This document shows positions 33,901 through 43,201 of a stretch of DNA of 64,000 nucleotides, one piece after another. The stretch covers positions 198,699,621-198,763,620 of the forward strand of contig OV884057.1 of the NCBI GenBank assembly GCA_930367215.1. The letters run 5' to 3'. This DNA is from Pollenia angustigena. Taxonomy: Eukaryota; Arthropoda; Insecta; Diptera; Polleniidae. Numbering within the stretch: the first letter of the stretch is position 1; every line of letters begins with the position of its first letter. Under the pieces are notes generated by a model. It was not told the origin of the DNA, made no database searches, and saw nothing but the letters and a program-made list of their open reading frames with translations. A program made the position numbers and the translations under genes.

Positions 33901-36900
33901 ATCCGAAAATAAAAACAAAATCAACCCCAAAATAAAGTATTTTAAGTTTCAAGATATTTTGCAGATTTTCACAATTTTTTTCCAGATTTTTTAGTCCAAT
34001 TTTTCAGATTTATTAGAAAAAATTTCTGGCAACAGTGACCCGATGTAATTTAAAGAAAGAGCCGTTCTCTTTTTGAGAAGGAAATTTTCGCATTTTAATA
34101 ACGAGACGTTCGATAATTTCGTATAAAAATTGTGAAATATTAAGCAAAAGTATCATCAATTAACTGGTCATGCTATTTTTGGATTTTTTTTCAAATATGT
34201 ATTTGTAAGGTCAGAGCATACCTTTATGTATTAAGGCCTCCTTACTCTTACGTAAACGTATACGTTACAGATCAGATGTTACTGGCAAACTTTTGTTCGA
34301 GTAACTATTTTGTATGTAAACATAAGCTTTAATTTGGATCAACGGCCATATTCATAAAAAGTTTTTATTTTAGGTTTAAAGTATGTTATAATTCTAAAAA
34401 GCTTTATAAACGTACAATAATAGCTTTTAACTATTAACTGTTTGTAGCGATTTTATGTTAAAGTATGGCAACATTTTTACGTTTTGTTGCCATTTTATTG
34501 CTAGTGATGCATTAAACTTATATTCGGTTCACATGATATTCAATAACACTGTGCTAAATAGTTGCAAAATTAGACAAGCCGGGCACATGGCGTTTCAGCA
34601 TAATTCGGTTAATTGGGTTAGCTCTTGTTTTCGAGATATACCGTTATTTCGAAAATGGAGGAGTTTGCACAACATATCTTCGCGTAACTCAAAAACGGTT
34701 TAGTTTATTGAAATTACTAAAAATAACCCTTAAGGAATGGAGATAGCGCGTAGGTATGTTAGAAATAAATGATTGAGATGAAAAATAAAGTGGGGTTGGC
34801 CATACATTTGACCCATCTAGGGGCATCCTAGGCGCTGTACCGGCTAAATTTAAGAATTTCAATCATACACATATGGGTAAATCCAAAGTGTTGAACGTGA
34901 CAGTCGTACGCATCAAAAATACAATAACATTTTAAACAACAAATAGTTTTACGTTCTCTTAACCCTTAAATTATAGCACTAAGAAATTACTGTTATCTAT
35001 GCTAAAGCTTATGGAGGGCACGATTTTAAGTCAAAGATAATGGCAAAAGAAGTAGCGGTTCGAACGTGAAAAAATTTTTTCCATAATAATTTAACTGAAT
35101 AATGATTGAAACAAAATAAAAATTTACCGTTAATCCGAATAACATATTTCTCTTTGAACTCTTCCTTAGATTAAAGACCATATACAAAAATTTTTTTAGA
35201 ATAATGTTTATCAAATATCACCTCTTTGAAGGAACATAATATTAAAGAAACTATACAATAAAACATTCTCACAAATAAGAAATTACGTTTGCACAACTTT
35301 GCAGTCTGACTGTTCATTTAAGTGAACAAATTTATGGGTAAATTTATAAAATTAGTAAAATCTTAGCATTTCTCTATAACAATATCGTAAAATATTCAGC
35401 TTTTAATAACTTTTAAATTTTCGGTCACGGTGGACCTTTTGACGGAAATGCCCATATGGCGGTTTTATAAAATTCTTAAATTTGACCCCTGCAGCGCCTA
35501 GGATGCCCCTAGATGGGTCAAATGTATGACCTACCCCACTTTACTTTTCATCTCAATCATTTATTTCTAACATACCTACGCGCTATCTCCATTCCTTAAG
35601 AGGGCTCCCATACGAAATGTTCAATGCAGACTAGAGATATGTTGAGTTGCCTGTAGTGGGATAAAATGTATTACCGACCTCATTTAGTTTTTTGTCTTTA
35701 ACATTTTCTCGAGACATACTTGCCCCTTATCACCACTTCTTAGGAGGGCTCCCATACAAATATTGCGCTTTATGAAATTCTTAAAATATTTAAAATCGAC
35801 TTTTGTGAATTAAATCACAGATTTTAATCATTTATGGCTTGTTTTGTTTGCAGCTTAGTTTTTTATATGTCTGCAAAAATTAGAAGCCTAGCTGAATTTT
35901 CCAATTTTTTTTGAAGTTTTAAAAAACTAAAATTTCGAAATTTTGATAATAAAATTATTTTTTTTCCCAAAAATAATTATGTTTCCAAAACGACTGCTCA
36001 TATTAAAAAAACTTTTGACTTTTCTTAAAGGAAATTTTATTGCGGAATTTCGGTTTTTTAAAACCTTTTCTTTAGCTTCACTGCGGGAAATCAAATCTTG
36101 TAACGTTTATTTAAGCGCCTTATACTCAATGCAAATGGATGAAACTTTGCAGGCATACAAATTCCCGATGACAATATACGAATACATGGGCGTAGCCAGG
36201 ATAAAATCTAGGGGGGGGCAAACATTTTTTTTTGGTAAATGCTTTTTTGACCGCCTTTTACTCAATGCAAATGGATCAAACTTTGCAGGCATACATATTC
36301 CCGATGACAGTATACGAATACATGGGCGTAGCCAGGACAAAATCTAGGTGGCACCCACAATTTTTTTAAATGTTCTTTTTTAAGAAAAGGGTTTCTTAAA
36401 AATTTTTTTTTAAATGTTCTTATTTTAGTAATTTTAGTAAACTAAACCGTTTTTGAGTTACGCGAATATATATTGTGCAACCTCCTCCATTTTTGAAATA
36501 ACGGTATATCTCGAAAACAAGAGCGTACCCGAATTTTCTTAAAACGCCATGTCCCCGGCTTGTCTATTTTTTCAACTAGCTTAGTGTTAAATATGTAAAT
36601 TTTTTCAATTTATTAAATGTTTTTTTAAGGGAACTGGGGAACTATTCAAATTGTCGAGGGATTCAAATTAAAGAGTTTCACATCATCTAGAGTCGACTGT
36701 ATTTATACGAAACAGATAATTTAAACGCATAAAATTAGCGTCAATCTAAACAAGAATGCCTGTTCGGCTGGCTATATAACAGCCCAAAGTACGTGTATCA
36801 ATTGTGAAGATTTTTTACTGAAATTTGGAACATATTGGTCCAATTACATAATAGGCCCAATAAATGGTTTACTAAAGCAAGATCTTTTTACGCGAAAAAA

Positions 36901-38057
36901 TTTTGTACATTTCCATTTGACGTGTTTGTTAATAGGTATTGGGGTGGTGTTTCAGCGTTAATTCAATAATTATTATAAACAGAAAAATTAGCATAATTCT
37001 GTGTCTAGTCAAAATAAACAAACTTTAACCTCGATTAAACTACATATGTATAACAACAACCACTATTGAATTAAAATTTATGATAAATGATAAGTCGGAC
37101 ATTTAAATATTCTCCGATTAACCATTTACCTTCCATTGACTTAATACAATTCGTTTAATTTATTTGTGTTTTTGTTTTTGCCTTTCTCCTGCAGTACACC
37201 GGGAGGCAATTCAATTTCTGCTTGTGAATTGACGTGCATACTAATTGGTACTTTGGCACGTCCCGTTGTACCTGCTGTTCAGAGTATGAAAGAGGGACGT
37301 TGGGATAGAAAATTATACAGTGGCAGTGAATTGTATGGCAAAACTTTGGCTGTTTTGGGTTTGGGTCGCATTGGTCGTGAGGTGGGCATACGCATGAAGG
37401 CCTGGGGTATGCGTGTAAGTATTTTTGGGATTGTGAAGTGATTGTTTTTGTTAAGTGTAACTTTTTTGTTTTTTTGGAAATTTATTTTTAAACAGATTAT
37501 TGGTTACGATCCCATAACTACAGCTGAAGAAGCCAAAAATGTGGGTATTGAGAAAATGGAATTGGAGGAAATTTGGCCCTTGGCTGATTATATTACTGTG
37601 CATACGCCTTTGATACCAGCTACAAGAAGTGAGCATGGCATGGGACTATTTCTCATAATCTTTTACTTTTATTTTCTTTTTGCTTTTATCCTCAATTTTA
37701 GATCTCATTAACAGTGAAACCCTTTCAAAATGCAAAAAAGGCGTTAAAGTTGTTAATGTTGCTCGTGGTGGCATAATTGATGAACAGGCCGTTCTAGATG
37801 CCTTAGAAACAAGCCAATGTGGTGGTGCTGCTTTTGATGTATACCCCGAAGAACCCCCCAAGTCTGAAGTAACCAAAAAACTAATTAACCATCCCAAGGT
37901 AGTGGCCACTCCTCATTTGGGTGCCAGTACCGGTGAGGCTCAAGTACGTGTTGCCGTTGAGGTAGCTGAACAATTCATTGCTTTGACTGGCAAATCAAAA
38001 ACCTACACATCGTACCCGGGTGTAATAAATCGTGATGTATTAGCTCATTATCAATAG
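21755..38057 (+). CDS. PHGDH: D-3-phosphoglycerate dehydrogenase, six coding exons, 332 aa
   Basis: Oxidises 3-phosphoglycerate to 3-phosphohydroxypyruvate with NAD+, the committed step of cytosolic serine synthesis. Joining the six exons gives 999 nt (332 codons plus TAG) with no internal stop, and every intron is GT..AG. The Rossmann motif GLGRIG is at residues 152-157 and the NAD-ribose aspartate at D175 (GYDP). The catalytic triad of the D-2-hydroxyacid dehydrogenase family fits R236 (NVARGG), E265 (YPEEPP) and H286 (PHLGAS). The substrate-side segments [10 protein letters not shown] and NTPGGNS are also present. The protein stops after the catalytic domain ([11 protein letters not shown]), so it lacks the C-terminal ASB and ACT regulatory domains of the ~530-residue vertebrate enzyme. 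That short form is, as I recall, usual for flies. Introns are 124, 6064, 8962, 81 and 73 nt. The start has a fly-like AAAAATG context. Identification is very secure. Confidence 0.97.
21963..22013 (+). CDS. PHGDH: PHGDH coding exon 2 (residues 29-45)
   Basis: A 51-nt microexon in phase 0 encoding [17 protein letters not shown]. It is followed by the strong donor GTAAGT at 22014. The next exon lies 6 kb away across nested mobile elements. Confidence 0.95.
22124..23182. mobile_element. PIF/Harbinger-like MITE, outer copy
   Basis: Ends are CCCCGGGTCTCCACGTAGCA and CGCTGGGTCTCCACGTAGCA, with TSD TAA (22121-22123, 23183-23185). The 3-bp TAA target suits PIF/Harbinger. A second copy of the same family is inserted inside. 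Lies in PHGDH intron 2. Confidence 0.8.
22273..22598. mobile_element. PIF/Harbinger-like MITE, inner copy nested in its own family
   Basis: Same TIRs as the surrounding element, TSD TTA (22270-22272, 22599-22601). After excision the outer copy reads ATTGCTTAGCAATCTGCTG continuously. Confidence 0.82.
23646..24632. mobile_element. TIR element (TAGCCTTTTCACACTTG), outer copy
   Basis: The left end TAGCCTTTTCACACTTG resembles the inverted right end near 24632, and AGTAGATGTTAGATGTT is subterminal. The right boundary is approximate. A close relative is inserted at 23751-24276. Confidence 0.55.
23751..24276. mobile_element. TIR element, inner copy, 3-bp TSD TTA
   Basis: TIRs of about 42 bp with one mismatch (TAGCCTTTTTACACTGATCA at the tip) and TTA on both sides (23748-23750, 24277-24279). 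It shares its interior (GCATCACTGACAAAATGGAA) with the outer copy. PIF/Harbinger-like by TSD. Confidence 0.82.
24757..25775. mobile_element. hAT-like element, perfect 8-bp TSD ATGTGTAT
   Basis: Perfect 13-bp TIR CAGGGATGATAAA at both ends; TSD at 24749-24756 and 25776-25783. AAGTACAATT motifs occur near both ends. A tRNA-derived SINE sits immediately inside the left TIR. Confidence 0.9.
24770..24935 (+). mobile_element. tRNA-derived SINE with 35-nt A tail
   Basis: It begins TGCCCCGGTAGGCTAGCTAG and contains a perfect pol III B box GGTTCGATTCC at 24823-24833. A ~65-nt tRNA-unrelated tail and 35 A residues (24901-24935) follow. The tRNA-like head, unrelated body and A tail argue for a SINE rather than a tRNA gene. 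The A box is less clear. Confidence 0.78.
25784..26508. other. Intronic stretch with TGCATATTTT cluster
   Basis: No gene. TGCATATTTT-type motifs recur at about 26398-26480. The rest is AT-rich intron 2 sequence. Confidence 0.4.
26512..27265. mobile_element. TIR element CAGGTCTGTTCTGAAAATCA
   Basis: The two ends share CAGGTCTGTTCTGAAAATCACA inverted. TAT flanks both sides, so the TSD is at most 3 bp. Family not determined. In PHGDH intron 2. Confidence 0.75.
27334..27629. mobile_element. 296-bp hAT-like MITE, TSD CTTTGAGT
   Basis: TIR CAAGGCGAATT with TCACCTTG/CAAGGTGG just inside; perfect 8-bp TSD at 27326-27333 and 27630-27637. Sister element at 28907-29296; another left end near 17437. 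Confidence 0.9.
27711..28046 (+). mobile_element. Old REP-A fragment (copy 3) beside exon 3
   Basis: A degenerate REP-A left end (GGCTGTGCTGAATCATTGAT, ACCCTCCACC) runs to about 30 bp before the exon 3 acceptor. Confidence 0.65.
28078..28232 (+). CDS. PHGDH: PHGDH coding exon 3 (residues 46-97)
   Basis: Encodes [15 protein letters not shown] through [17 protein letters not shown]. It begins after a T-rich tract and AAAAG, and ends two bases into codon 97 at donor GTAAGT. An old REP-A fragment lies about 30 bp upstream, and another element begins 17 bp downstream of the donor. Confidence 0.96.
28533..28668 (-). mobile_element. GTTTCCACATGCAAGT-family MITE copy
   Basis: CCCTACATTTCCAC at the left, GTGGAAACGGGTGG at the right, TAA on both sides. 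Interior CGAGGAAACAGCCGATTGGC matches 20.57 kb. Confidence 0.65.
28907..29296. mobile_element. 390-bp hAT-like MITE, TSD GTGCCGAA
   Basis: TIRs CAAGGCGAATTTATAAAGGT and CAAGGCGAATTCATAAAGGT; perfect 8-bp TSD at 28899-28906 and 29297-29304. Confidence 0.9.
29349..30767 (+). mobile_element. REP-A copy 4, uninterrupted
   Basis: The best reference copy: both ends present, six 153-bp marks in the centre, and a right-hand segment with an 80-codon open frame (30401-30643) ahead of a GACGGACAGACG run. Located in PHGDH intron 3. Confidence 0.88.
29498..30350 (+). repeat. 153-bp tandem array of REP-A copy 4
   Basis: GTTTTCCGG-type marks at 29498, 29651, 29804, 29957, 30109 and 30262: spacings 153, 153, 153, 152, 153. 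Each unit includes TATATGGGGCC, GACCGATCTTCACGAAAT and TTATGATAGCATT. Confidence 0.93.
31355..32275 (+). mobile_element. mariner-type (DD41D) deletion derivative with intact ends
   Basis: TIRs AAGGGTGGTTAAATTGTAAG and AAGGGTGGTAAAATCAAGGG lead into GGCCGATGTTGA at both ends; TA on both sides (31353-31354, 32276-32277). The 921 bp carry one open transposase frame. Confidence 0.9.
31468..32172 (+). CDS. mariner transposase, internally deleted, 234 aa open frame
   Basis: Starts [20 protein letters not shown] (helix-turn-helix start), then jumps at about residue 32 into the catalytic core [16 protein letters not shown]. The family is usually near 345 residues, so roughly 110 (rest of the DNA-binding domain) are missing, yet the frame is preserved. 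Second Asp in [12 protein letters not shown], third in [14 protein letters not shown]. There are 41 residues between them, the DD41D spacing. The first Asp may be supplied by the fused RDKAHF junction. It is unlikely to bind its ends, but an expressed fragment could act as an inhibitor. It lies in PHGDH intron 3, same strand. Confidence 0.88.
   Translation: MERYTIQQRVKVIQTYYENGRSNRNAYRALRDKAHFHLSGFVNKQNCRIWVNENPRVIVEKPMHPQRVTVWCGLWAGGIIEPYFFQNEAGQAVTVNGVRYREMITNFLWPELEDMDVDDMWFQQDGATCHTANKTMALLRNKFNGRVISRNGDVNWPPRSCDLTPLDFFLWGYLKEKVYVDKPATIQELKDEIIRHINGIEPPLCLRVIENLDHRMEVCRRGRGAHLADILIHT
32278..33186. other. Intronic non-coding stretch
   Basis: Very AT-rich with TACATACATGTACATATG-type simple sequence. 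No gene or delimited element seen. Confidence 0.35.
33195..34037. mobile_element. hAT-like element, perfect 8-bp TSD ACCCGATG
   Basis: TIR CACTGTTGCCAGAA at both ends; TSD at 33187-33194 and 34038-34045. GCAGATTTTT/CAGATTTTT motifs are repeated near both ends. No transposase. PHGDH intron 3. Confidence 0.92.
34547..36596. mobile_element. 2.05-kb element with long inverted repeats
   Basis: Tips CACTGTGCTAAATAG and, inverted, CACTAAGCTAGTTG. The arms share GACAAGCCGGG, TTTTCGAGATATACCGTTAT and CAAAAACGGTTTAG over about 170-190 bp. A second inverted block (34735-34870 versus 35440-35600) shows that the right arm is interrupted at 35601-36425. Flanks TTCAATAA and TTAAATAT agree at six of eight. 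A deleted relative lies at 44800-45070. Confidence 0.7.
36113..36346 (+). repeat. Tandem duplication, period about 139 bp
   Basis: ACTCAATGCAAATGGAT..AAACTTTGCAGGCATAC and CGAATACATGGGCGTAGCCA occur twice. Open frames across it on both strands are by-products of the repeat. Confidence 0.75.
36605..37194. other. End of PHGDH intron 3
   Basis: No repeat element recognised. Closes with the pyrimidine-rich acceptor of exon 4. Confidence 0.4.
37195..37414 (+). CDS. PHGDH: PHGDH coding exon 4 (residues 97-170)
   Basis: Completes Asn97 and carries TPGGNS, the helix [11 protein letters not shown] and the dinucleotide-binding GLGRIG. Acceptor TCTCCTGCAG, donor GTAAGT. Confidence 0.97.
37496..37628 (+). 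CDS. PHGDH: PHGDH coding exon 5 (residues 171-215)
   Basis: Encodes IIGYDPITT (Asp175, NAD ribose contact) through [15 protein letters not shown]. Acceptor TTAAACAG, donor GTGAGC after the first base of codon 215. Confidence 0.96.
37702..38057 (+). CDS. PHGDH: PHGDH coding exon 6 (residues 215-332 and stop)
   Basis: Carries the catalytic residues Arg236, Glu265 and His286, then [18 protein letters not shown], and ends HYQ-TAG. Acceptor CAATTTTAG. Confidence 0.97.
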
Positions 38058-39588
38058 ATTAAAAAGAGACTCTCTATGGGGGGTTCAAATAAAGGGGTCA
38101 ATGAGCCAAACTTATAAATAAGCAGTCAGCAATATTATGATGATAACATTAAAAATGTCGTCTTTTCAATTCAATTTGTTCATACATAAGTTTTAATATG
38201 ATTGATAATAACATTGAAGATTATTTTTACAATTTTTGCATTTTTTTTTATAAAAAACACATTTAATTATTTACTAAACAATAATAAAAAAAATATTACA
38301 GATTATTGCATGTAAAAAATTTAAGATAATCTATATGTTTTTTTTTCTTGTGTGCAAAATAAACTACACTAACAGCTTGGCAAGCACGCACTTTGTTCCT
38401 GTTTGCAAATAAACAACACAAACTTGTTTCTTTCAAACATTAATTTTTGTTTTGTTTTCAATGAAAGCAAATGAATTTGAAGTAAAGAGTAGTTTAAACA
38501 ACGAACTGTTTCGGGCCAAATAATGCTGCTTTAAAATTTTGAGTTTACGATTGAAAATGATTTGAATGTTTCTTCTTCTTCACTCTGCAAAATTCACTGA
38601 AATATGATTACATTTAGCACTAGATCCCACAAAATCTTTGACACAAATTCAAAATGTCTGCTTAATATTAAACATTTTTAATATTTCTTCAACCATGCTT
38701 TTAAATGTTTGTCCAAACAGCAAACACTGCAATTACCGATACAATTTTGCCATGTTTGTCAAGCCATTTGTGTGGTTTATTTTTCCCTTAATTTATTAAG
38801 TACACAATTTATTTGATTAAGGAGTGACTGCAAAAAGTTAAAAAAAATTTGTTAAGTAACACACAATTAGGAAAATGGAAATAATTCCGAAACGAATTTA
38901 AGTAGTACCCATTTGAAGCTTTACTTTGAGTTAATTTTGTAAAACAATTTGGGTACGATTATTTTTTTTTAACGATTCATAATATAATATTTACGATTTT
39001 AATTTAACAATTGTGATAAATATATCCCCCACCTGCATTTTTCTTTGCAACGCCAAAGTGGATCTACGACACCCATTAGTATCTCATTTCGCTTAGGATC
39101 CCTTGCGACCTCTGTGTATCTATCTAAAGCTTATAATTAAGGTACATGCCGCAGTTTTAAATATTTTATAAAAAAAGGTACATACGATTTTTTATAACAC
39201 AAAGAAGGGTCTATCTATCGGAATTGGTGAAAATCGGTCTATAATTTCCCCTGTCTCCTGGACAAAAAACTTGTGATCTAGGTACAGGTGAATTTTTTTT
39301 AGAAAGAAGAAACAATTTGGCTCAAGTAACTTTTTTTTTTGTTTTATTTTTTATATAATATTAATTATATTTATTAATCATTCATGTACAAACATAATAT
39401 AAAATTATTTGGTCTCAGCGCCAAAAAGGCATTATTGAGACACGTTGGCAAAAATATATTCATGTACTCTTTAAATTCAGTAATTGAGATTAACAAAAAC
39501 TAACTATAAAAAAAATAATCTATTTACTATAAAAACGTTTAAAGCTTTTGATACAAAACATTTTTGAGATCTTTTTTAAATATTGACT
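38058..39588. other. PHGDH 3' flank
   Basis: Holds the likely 3' UTR and polyadenylation signals, then the inverted partner (38640-38790) of the repeat at 20880-21030. Beyond it is AT-rich and unassigned. Confidence 0.4.
38283..38413 (+). terminator. Candidate PHGDH polyadenylation signals
   Basis: AATAAA hexamers occur at 38283-38288, 38358-38363 and 38408-38413, 225-350 nt after the stop. The one used cannot be decided from sequence. Confidence 0.4.
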
Positions 39589-39687
39589 GGCTGTTTAACG
39601 ATTTCGAACGTCAACGTTCGTATAGAAAATTATATTTAAAACAAAAACAAAATTCTAAAATTGACGTTCGAAATCGATGAACAGGCT
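39589..39687. mobile_element. 99-bp foldback MITE in the LINE tail
   Basis: GGCTGTTTAACGATTTCGAA pairs with TTCGAAATCGATGAACAGGC around CGTTCGTATAGAAAATTATA. Interior relatives appear near 2790 and 41290. Confidence 0.65.
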
Positions 39688-40163
39688 GTGATATTCTGTT
39701 AATTTTTTTCAGACGCTCTGGCAGGTTATTGTATTTAAATAGTCCCCTATATTCTATACGCTGCTTTGTGGTTTCCAATCTGCATAGTGGTAATCTAAGA
39801 TTTTGATGAATCCTTTTGTTAAAAACACTCTGGTTTTGGACCAAGTTAATGGTGTGATAACCTATATTGTGTAACGATTTAAATACATATATTAGTGCTT
39901 GGTACTCGTATAGTGCATGGATCGGAAAAATTGTCTTGCAAACCTCTTTATAAAGAGGTAATGTTGAAAACGTTATTGGTAAATTGTAAATTGTTTTCAA
40001 TGCTTTATTTTGCATACTTTGCAAATTTTTTAACACAGTTGTATTCTTACAACCATAAATAATGGCCATATAATTTAAATGGCTTTGAACCAATAATAGT
40101 TTTGTTTTTTCATTAAGTTTGTATTTCTTTTTGTACAAAATACCAAAAGCTGGAGCTATCTTA
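39611..40163 (-). pseudogene. LINE reverse transcriptase C-terminal fragment
   Basis: Reads AFGILYKKKYKL, LLLVQSHLNYMAIIYG and LQSMQNKALKTIYNLP, the end of the reverse transcriptase region in jockey/CR1-type LINEs (xSHLNYxxxIYG and LQxxQNKALRxIYxLP are typical). The frame is open but 5' truncated near 40163, with no upstream polymerase motifs. The last ~20 residues come from a foldback MITE (39589-39687) inserted into or next to the LINE tail. A dead-on-arrival copy. Confidence 0.82.
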
Positions 40164-40435
40164 AGCTGGGATCACACGATTGCCACAAATGCACCAATAT
40201 GGCACAATTTTGATTGTACTCTTTTGACGAACAATAAAGAAATTGCACCAATCAAATATTCTGAAATCACACGATTGCCCTGTTTTATACAAATATAATT
40301 GCCGCTAGTTGGTACAAAGTGAAATGGATACAATAATTGCCGCAGCACAGCCACACGATCGTTCTTACTTGACAACTGTGAAGACAGATGTTGTGGTAGC
40401 TTTTTCATTTGTTTGGAAGTTCTAGTTGATATGTT

Positions 40436-40748
40436 CCCTGCAGATAACGAGACTAGTCCATACATGCATGTAAAGAGTAGTCCATAAAGGAGTAGGAGTA
40501 CTCCAAAACTACTCCAAATATATGGGTAAAAGGTGGTCCATTAAACATTACGATGTCCTAGGAGGGGACCATATAACCCACCGTAGTAGTCCCTAAACTA
40601 CTCCATGGAGTACAAAAGTGGGTTAGTTTTAAAAGTACTCCATGTTACTTCAGTATGGAGTACACTTAAGGGGTAGTTTAAGCATTTTTCTTTTTAATTT
40701 TTTACTAATCGCCTTTTATGGTGTGTACTGTAGTCTATTATTAAATAT

Positions 40749-40785
<37 letters not shown>

Positions 40786-41206
40786 ACGTCGTCTGGTAAT
40801 TGCTGGACTCGTACCGTTGGAAATATTTTTTTTTTGTGATTTTTTCCCTACCGTGTTTTGTGACAGTAGGTTTGGAATGACTATTTGCGGTAGACAACCT
40901 GAATCAGTACCAACCTATAAATTTTTTTTGTTCTATTTCTCTTCTTTGTATTTCTTTGATCGAATTGGCTTTACATTTTTTCCACAAACTTCACACTTTC
41001 ACTTTTAAATAAACAATTAATAATGGACACCATCAGGGCTACCAATGTGTCATACTGTAAACTATAGAAAAGTATACATCATGCAGTTGTTAGCAGCACT
41101 GCATGTTAATTTCTTAAAACATGGTCCATACTACAGTACATTTGACCATGTTGTAAGTAGTCCATTTAAGCCAAATGGACCACGTAGTCCAATATTATCT
41201 GTAGGG
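40436..41206. mobile_element. CCCTRCAGATAA-ended element, copy a
   Basis: TIR-like ends are CCCTGCAGATAA and CCCTACAGATAA inverted. Subterminal AGTAGTCC, GGAGTACTCC and GGTCCAT motifs are frequent. TTAA follows the right end, but the left flank is TGTT. A CCC start and TTAA would suggest piggyBac-like, but only one side fits. A SINE-like insertion sits at 40755-40949. Confidence 0.6.
40755..40949 (-). mobile_element. SINE-like retroposon with 30-nt A tail (reverse)
   Basis: Absent from the sister copy at 44.4 kb. On the minus strand it has GGTACGAGTCC (one mismatch to the pol III B box, plus-strand 40804-40814) and ends in about 30 A (plus-strand T run 40755-40784). Confidence 0.5.
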
Positions 41207-41210
41207 TTAA

Positions 41211-41908
41211 TTAAAAATGAAGTTGAATAGTTTTATTTGAAATATTTTAAGAATAATTTATGAAATTCCAAAAATTAACAATCTGTTCAACAATTTCGAA
41301 TGGTAACGTTTGCATAGAAAATTTGTATGAAATAATAAAACTTAAATAATATTATTATATAGATTCCTTTGACGAAAACCGCTTATACCCGCAAAACTTT
41401 TTTTTTTAAATTTTATAAACGAGAAAATGCTGTAACTTTATTGTTAAACTAATAGTGAGTTTGAATTAAACATTAAGCAACGATTAAATATTAGATAATC
41501 TTATAAAAATATTAATCTAACTTTAATACACTTTCATGTTCTTGGTTAAATTGGCCATAAATATTTTAAAATCTTCCGTATTACTTGAAAAGTCTATATT
41601 AATTATTTTTAATAATAGTTTTTTTCCAAAGTATAATGTTTTTAAATTCATAAGTCCTTGTCCATATTATGAAACATTTGCTGTAGAAACTTTCTTTAAT
41701 TTTCTTTTGAAACTGCATTCGTATCCGTACAATGAAACTGTTGTTCTGCTGCAAAACATGAAACAAAGATCACTTTTCCATTCGTCTTTTCCCTTTCATC
41801 TTCAGGACTAAGTAATATTTCCTTTTCTCTGCTGTTAATTTTTTGAACAGTTCTGTTGCAAGTTCAACCAGCCAACTTTGCTCGTTAAAACTTGTAAACA
41901 AATTAAAA
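41211..41908. other. Non-coding stretch
   Basis: Half of a foldback repeat near 41280-41330 (relative of 39589-39687). 41690-41810 resembles the interior of the following MITE. No gene. Confidence 0.35.
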
Positions 41909-41911
41909 TAA

Positions 41912-42127
41912 GTGCTGGTTCACACAGGTCAAGTTTACTTGAACAGTTTTATTTCAATTTTCTTTTGAACTTGCGTTCACGTTCATGCACAAAATTAATT
42001 TTTGTTTTCTTTTCCTTCAACTTTGTAGCTTTTTATTTTAAGTATGTACCTGTTTCCATTCTCTTTACCCCTCTCTCCTAAAAGCTCAAGACTTGAAGAG
42101 TCAAACTTGACCTGTGTGAACCAGCAC
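41912..42127. mobile_element. 216-bp PIF/Harbinger-like MITE, TSD TAA
   Basis: The ends share GTGCTGGTTCACACAGGTCA inverted, at least 24 bp perfect. TAA at 41909-41911 and 42128-42130. Confidence 0.82.
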
Positions 42128-42130
42128 TAA

Positions 42131-43200
42131 ACGACTACTCAAAAACGACTTTAAAGCGGCTCGTACACTTGCAATAAAATTGTTAAATTTTACGTATTGT
42201 ACAATTATATAGCCAATGTGTATGTGATATTCGAAGGTGAATTTTTTATTGCACAACGAAAAGAAAGTGAAATGTATTCTACAATGCTGTTTATGTTATT
42301 TCTATAGGTTATGTTCACCTTTTTATTGAATGAAAGTTGAGCAATATATAAATTGAATTGAATTTTGCACTCCGAGTTGGACTTATCTTGGATTTACAAT
42401 ACTTTTTCCAGAAAAATTTCGGAGTATTTCAGGAAAAATCATTTTTGCGATTGCCGAAAAACTACGACAGGAAATTTTGAGTTGTTTTGGCTTAAAGTTA
42501 AAAAAAAAAATCAAAATTTTTTAATAAGAGTCTAACAGTAATTGTATCGATGTCAAAACATCTTTTAGATAAGATAATTTTAAAACTATTTTCCTTTTTA
42601 TTGAAATATTGAAAATATTAAGGGAAATCTTTTTCTATTACGTTGTTTATTTAAACCTTGATTGAACATTGGGAGACTTTTCTTGGACGCCTCATATATA
42701 ATTTAAAGAAGAAATAGTAAAAAGCGCTCAGTTTATTATTCAGAAAGTGGCCAAGATAGCTCCTTCTCAAAAATTGTTTTCGATTTTATAAATCATAAAT
42801 TGAAGTATGTTTCTAGATAATCTAACTTATTATCAACTATAATTATCTTTTTATACTAAAGTGGTGTAGGGTATCAAATGGTCGGTCTTAGCTTATCAAA
42901 TTTTCTTAATTGCTTGCTTAACTGGGTCGAAAATGGTGTTCAAATAAAAACCCATCGTTAAAATAACTTTGTAACTAATTTTGTCAAAGTATGTTATTGT
43001 AATTATTATACTTATTTGTTTATAATTCATAATTAAGGATTTACTGCGTAAATATTCATAACAAATTTAATTAGTATTTACTATAACAAGTAGTAAATAA
43101 CAAAAAAAAAAAAAAAAAAAAGAGTGGCAAAAAAACTTTTTAAAAAAGGCTTAATAATGAGCAAACAAACTCTTATTAAAAGCTTGTTAAAGTACTATAT
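42131..43200. other. Non-coding stretch
   Basis: AT-rich. A short GTGGTGTAGGGTATCA motif near 42862 matches the end of the element at 50896-51476. An A run lies near 43101-43121. No gene. Confidence 0.35.
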
Positions 43201-43201
43201 T

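Noticed and set aside
36113..36346. Open frames of 134 (plus) and 77 (minus) codons
   Set aside because: Both are produced by a 139-bp tandem duplication in a transposon; the peptides repeat and match nothing.
40172..40465. 97-codon minus-strand frame as a gene
   Set aside because: It runs from the CCCTGCAGATAA element into neighbouring repeat-like DNA. Parts look loosely protein-like, but there is no domain or splice context.
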